A DNA stretch of 24,288 nucleotides from contig CAJLPK010000016.1 in NCBI GenBank assembly GCA_905208455.1, positions 1-24,288 on the forward strand, given 5' to 3'. A model generated the notes under the pieces. It was not told the DNA's origin, ran no database searches, and saw nothing but the letters and a program-made list of their open reading frames with translations. This DNA comes from an uncultured Bacillota bacterium. GTDB lineage: Bacteria > Bacillota > Clostridia > Christensenellales > QAND01. Below, in pieces: positions 23,054-24,288 of this stretch. The position numbers and the translations under genes are program-made. How positions within the stretch are numbered: position 1 is the stretch's first letter; the number at the start of each line of letters is the position of its first letter.

Positions 23054-23407
23054 ATGAAATCCATTTTTATTTGTTATCCCAAGTGCTCCACCTGTCAAAA
23101 GGCGCGAAAGTTTTTAGAGGAAAAAGGCATTGAGTTTGATGAACGCCACATCGTAGAAGAAAATCCAACGCAGGAAGAGCTGAGCCGTTGGATTGCGCAA
23201 AGCGGCCTGCCTGTAAAACGATTTTTCAATACAAGCGGGCTGAAATATAAGGCTTTGCAGCTAAAAGACAAGCTGCCGGCGATGTCGGAAGAAGAGCAGA
23301 TTGCGCTGTTGGCCACAGACGGTATGCTTGTCAAGCGTCCTCTTCTGATTACGCAAGATAGAATCATGGTTGGTTTTAAGCCGGCAGAGTGGGAGTCATT
23401 GGCATGA
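23054..23407 (+). CDS. ArsC/Spx-family thioredoxin-fold protein with CxxC
   Basis: The 117-residue protein has the ArsC/Spx fold. The N-terminal strand-loop FICYPKCSTCQKARKFLEEK contains C11-S-T-C14, a redox pair like that of Spx. Further features are the RRF/RYF-like segment VKRFFNTSGLKYKAL (about 54-68) and LVKRPLLITQDRIMVGF near the C-terminus, as in arsenate reductases. No arsenic operon genes are nearby, so arsenate reduction is not supported by context; a thiol-disulfide or Spx-like regulatory role is equally possible. The ATG at 23054 has AGGAGG 6 bases upstream, better than the GTG at 23051. It overlaps the next gene by 4 bases. Confidence 0.85.
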   Translation: MKSIFICYPKCSTCQKARKFLEEKGIEFDERHIVEENPTQEELSRWIAQSGLPVKRFFNTSGLKYKALQLKDKLPAMSEEEQIALLATDGMLVKRPLLITQDRIMVGFKPAEWESLA

Positions 23408-23742
23408 TCCAAATATTTGGCAAAGTAAAATGCTTTGATACAAAAAAAGCCATTCGATATTTTAAGGAGAGAAAAATTCCCGCACAATATATCGAGATAA
23501 CGCAAAAACCGATGAGCAGGGGAGAATATTGCTCGGTAAAAGCCGCACTGGGCGGATGGGCCAAGCTGGTAGATGAAAATGCCAAGGGCTATGCGGATTG
23601 CTGTCTGCCATATCTAATCATAGAATCTGATATCGATGAAAAAATCTTGGAAAACCAGCAGATATTAAAGACGCCCATCGTGCGCAATGGAAGCAAGGCA
23701 ACCGTGGGCGTTTGTCCTGAAATATGGAAGCAATGGCAGTAA
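23404..23742 (+). CDS. ArsC-like thioredoxin-fold protein with single active-site Cys
   Basis: The 112-residue protein begins MIQIFGKVKCFDTKKAIRYF, with one cysteine (C10) in a CxxT arrangement, followed by helix and strand elements of the ArsC fold (IPAQYIEITQ, GGWAKLVDENAKGY) and ILKTPIVRNGSKATVG, the cis-proline segment. A CC pair lies near residues 62-63 and another Cys near the end. The start ATG overlaps the previous gene's TGA as ATGA, so the two are translationally coupled and may act together. Function is unknown; the label arsenate reductase would rest on fold only. Confidence 0.82.
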   Translation: MIQIFGKVKCFDTKKAIRYFKERKIPAQYIEITQKPMSRGEYCSVKAALGGWAKLVDENAKGYADCCLPYLIIESDIDEKILENQQILKTPIVRNGSKATVGVCPEIWKQWQ

Positions 23743-23776
23743 TTGTATGAATTGCAACAGTTTTTTTGGGAAAACC

Positions 23777-23805
23777 TTGACATTATGCGGAATGATTTGT
23801 ATAAT
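23777..23805 (+). promoter_or_regulatory. Consensus sigma-A promoter of tRNA-Met
   Basis: Perfect TTGACA (23777-23782) and perfect TATAAT (23800-23805) with a 17-base spacer, ending 29 bases before the mature tRNA. Confidence 0.92.
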
Positions 23806-23834
23806 CTAATGGCGCTCATAAAGAGCGGCATTAT

Positions 23835-23911
23835 GGCGGTATAGCTCAGTTGGCTAGAGCACACGGTTCATACCCGTGGTGTCGTAGGTTCAAATCCTAC
23901 TACCGCTACCA
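23835..23911 (+). tRNA. tRNA-Met (CAU), elongator
   Basis: A 77-nt cloverleaf with encoded CCA: acceptor GGCGGTA/TACCGCT (G1-U72 wobble, as in the Bacillus elongator tRNA-Met), D stem GCTC/GAGC, anticodon stem CACGG/CCGTG with loop TTCATAC, and T stem GTAGG/CCTAC. The lack of three G-C pairs next to the anticodon loop rules out the initiator; the overall body resembles Met, not lysidine-modified Ile tRNA. Confidence 0.95.
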
Positions 23912-23912
23912 T

Positions 23913-23939
23913 AAAGAGTCTGGCATACAGGCTCTTTTT
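23913..23939 (+). terminator. Terminator of tRNA-Met
   Basis: AAAGAGTCTG (23913-23922) pairs with CAGGCTCTTT (23928-23937), one wobble, 5-nt loop, running into T residues, directly after the tRNA CCA. Confidence 0.88.
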
Positions 23940-24164
23940 ATTTTTGCATCCATCGAAAATGACGATAGCATGCCTCTGCGCCTTTTCTCTTATTATGATT
24001 GAAATCAGGGCCTTGCTTTGCAGAAAAAATCCCGTTTTGGCGCTTCCCTTGCATCATGCTGCCTGCGCTTGGAATATGTCTGTATATAAAACAACTGTCG
24101 CTGCTCCCTTTCTGCCATTCTCCTTTATGGTTGCCCATACCACCAGCTTGTATGTGCAGTTAAA

Positions 24165-24201
24165 ATATAAAAAGCCTGTAAACGTACTGTTTACAGGCTT
24201 T
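24165..24201 (-). terminator. Terminator of the initiator tRNA
   Basis: A perfect 13-bp stem (24171-24183 with 24189-24201) and 5-nt loop starts 4 bases after the tRNA CCA on the minus strand, followed by a T-rich run. The roughly 225 bases between this and the previous terminator hold no recognisable gene. Confidence 0.9.
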
Positions 24202-24204
24202 GAA

Positions 24205-24282
<78 letters not shown>

Positions 24283-24288
24283 ACGACT

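Noticed and set aside
23743..23767. A terminator for the ArsC-like gene pair
   Set aside because: There is a seven-T run, but the only stem before it is about 6 bp with a wobble; too weak.
23835..23911. Reading this CAU tRNA as the TilS substrate tRNA-Ile2
   Set aside because: The acceptor and anticodon arms match elongator tRNA-Met, and the loop TTCATAC differs from the CTCATAA of Ile2.

Overview
The window looks like chromosomal core sequence from a spore-forming member of the Bacillota, most likely class Clostridia. The support is a SpoIIE phosphatase, the tilS-hpt-ftsH cluster, strong AGGAGG-type ribosome binding sites, a feoA-feoA-feoB operon with a FeoB-associated cysteine-rich peptide, class II (Firmicutes-type) GalT, and a GAAC-N4-GTTC SOS box. 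Base composition looks balanced by eye, roughly half G+C. Genus cannot be assigned from the sequence alone. No insertion sequences, prophage genes or CRISPR arrays were seen.

Layout. Positions 1-1724 (+) hold the end of the F1Fo ATP synthase operon: atpD (5' truncated by the window edge), atpC and a terminator. Positions 1964-3054 (-) hold a monocistronic, sequence-divergent PRPP synthetase with its own promoter and terminator. Positions 3094-7574 (-) hold a GNAT acetyltransferase, tilS, hpt and ftsH. The first three overlap in translationally coupled fashion, and ftsH has an extra candidate promoter and a TTG start. Positions 7616-9715 (-) hold a short spoIIE. Positions 9806-13620 (-) hold a ferrous iron uptake locus: promoter with overlapping inverted-repeat operators, feoA, feoA, an internal terminator-like hairpin followed by a third operator copy, feoB with an acidic external insert, a 57-residue FeoB-associated peptide, a hairpin, and a DtxR/MntR-like regulator. 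Positions 13712-14842 (-) hold L-threonine aldolase. Positions 14947-19955 hold a LacI-family regulator divergent from galT-galM-galK, with tandem operator-like repeats between them; no galE or transporter is present. Positions 20014-20551 (-) hold a QueD/PTPS-like pseudogene with two frameshifts. Positions 20703-22284 (+) hold an SOS-boxed Y-family DNA polymerase gene followed by a small uncharacterised gene. Positions 22409-23742 hold a hypoxanthine/uracil-DNA glycosylase-like gene divergent from two overlapping ArsC/Spx-family genes. The window ends with an elongator tRNA-Met (+) facing an initiator tRNA-fMet (-); the initiator has a one-base insertion in its T stem.

The most informative signals are regulatory and small. 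The motif RTTAG-N6-CTAAC occurs three times, only in the feo locus, once inside a good sigma-A promoter, next to a DtxR-like regulator that lacks most canonical metal ligands. A LexA-type box precedes the polymerase and its small partner gene. Three single-base indels (two in the pseudogene, one in the initiator tRNA) raise the question of real decay versus sequence error. All assignments rest on reading motifs by eye; no database search was run.
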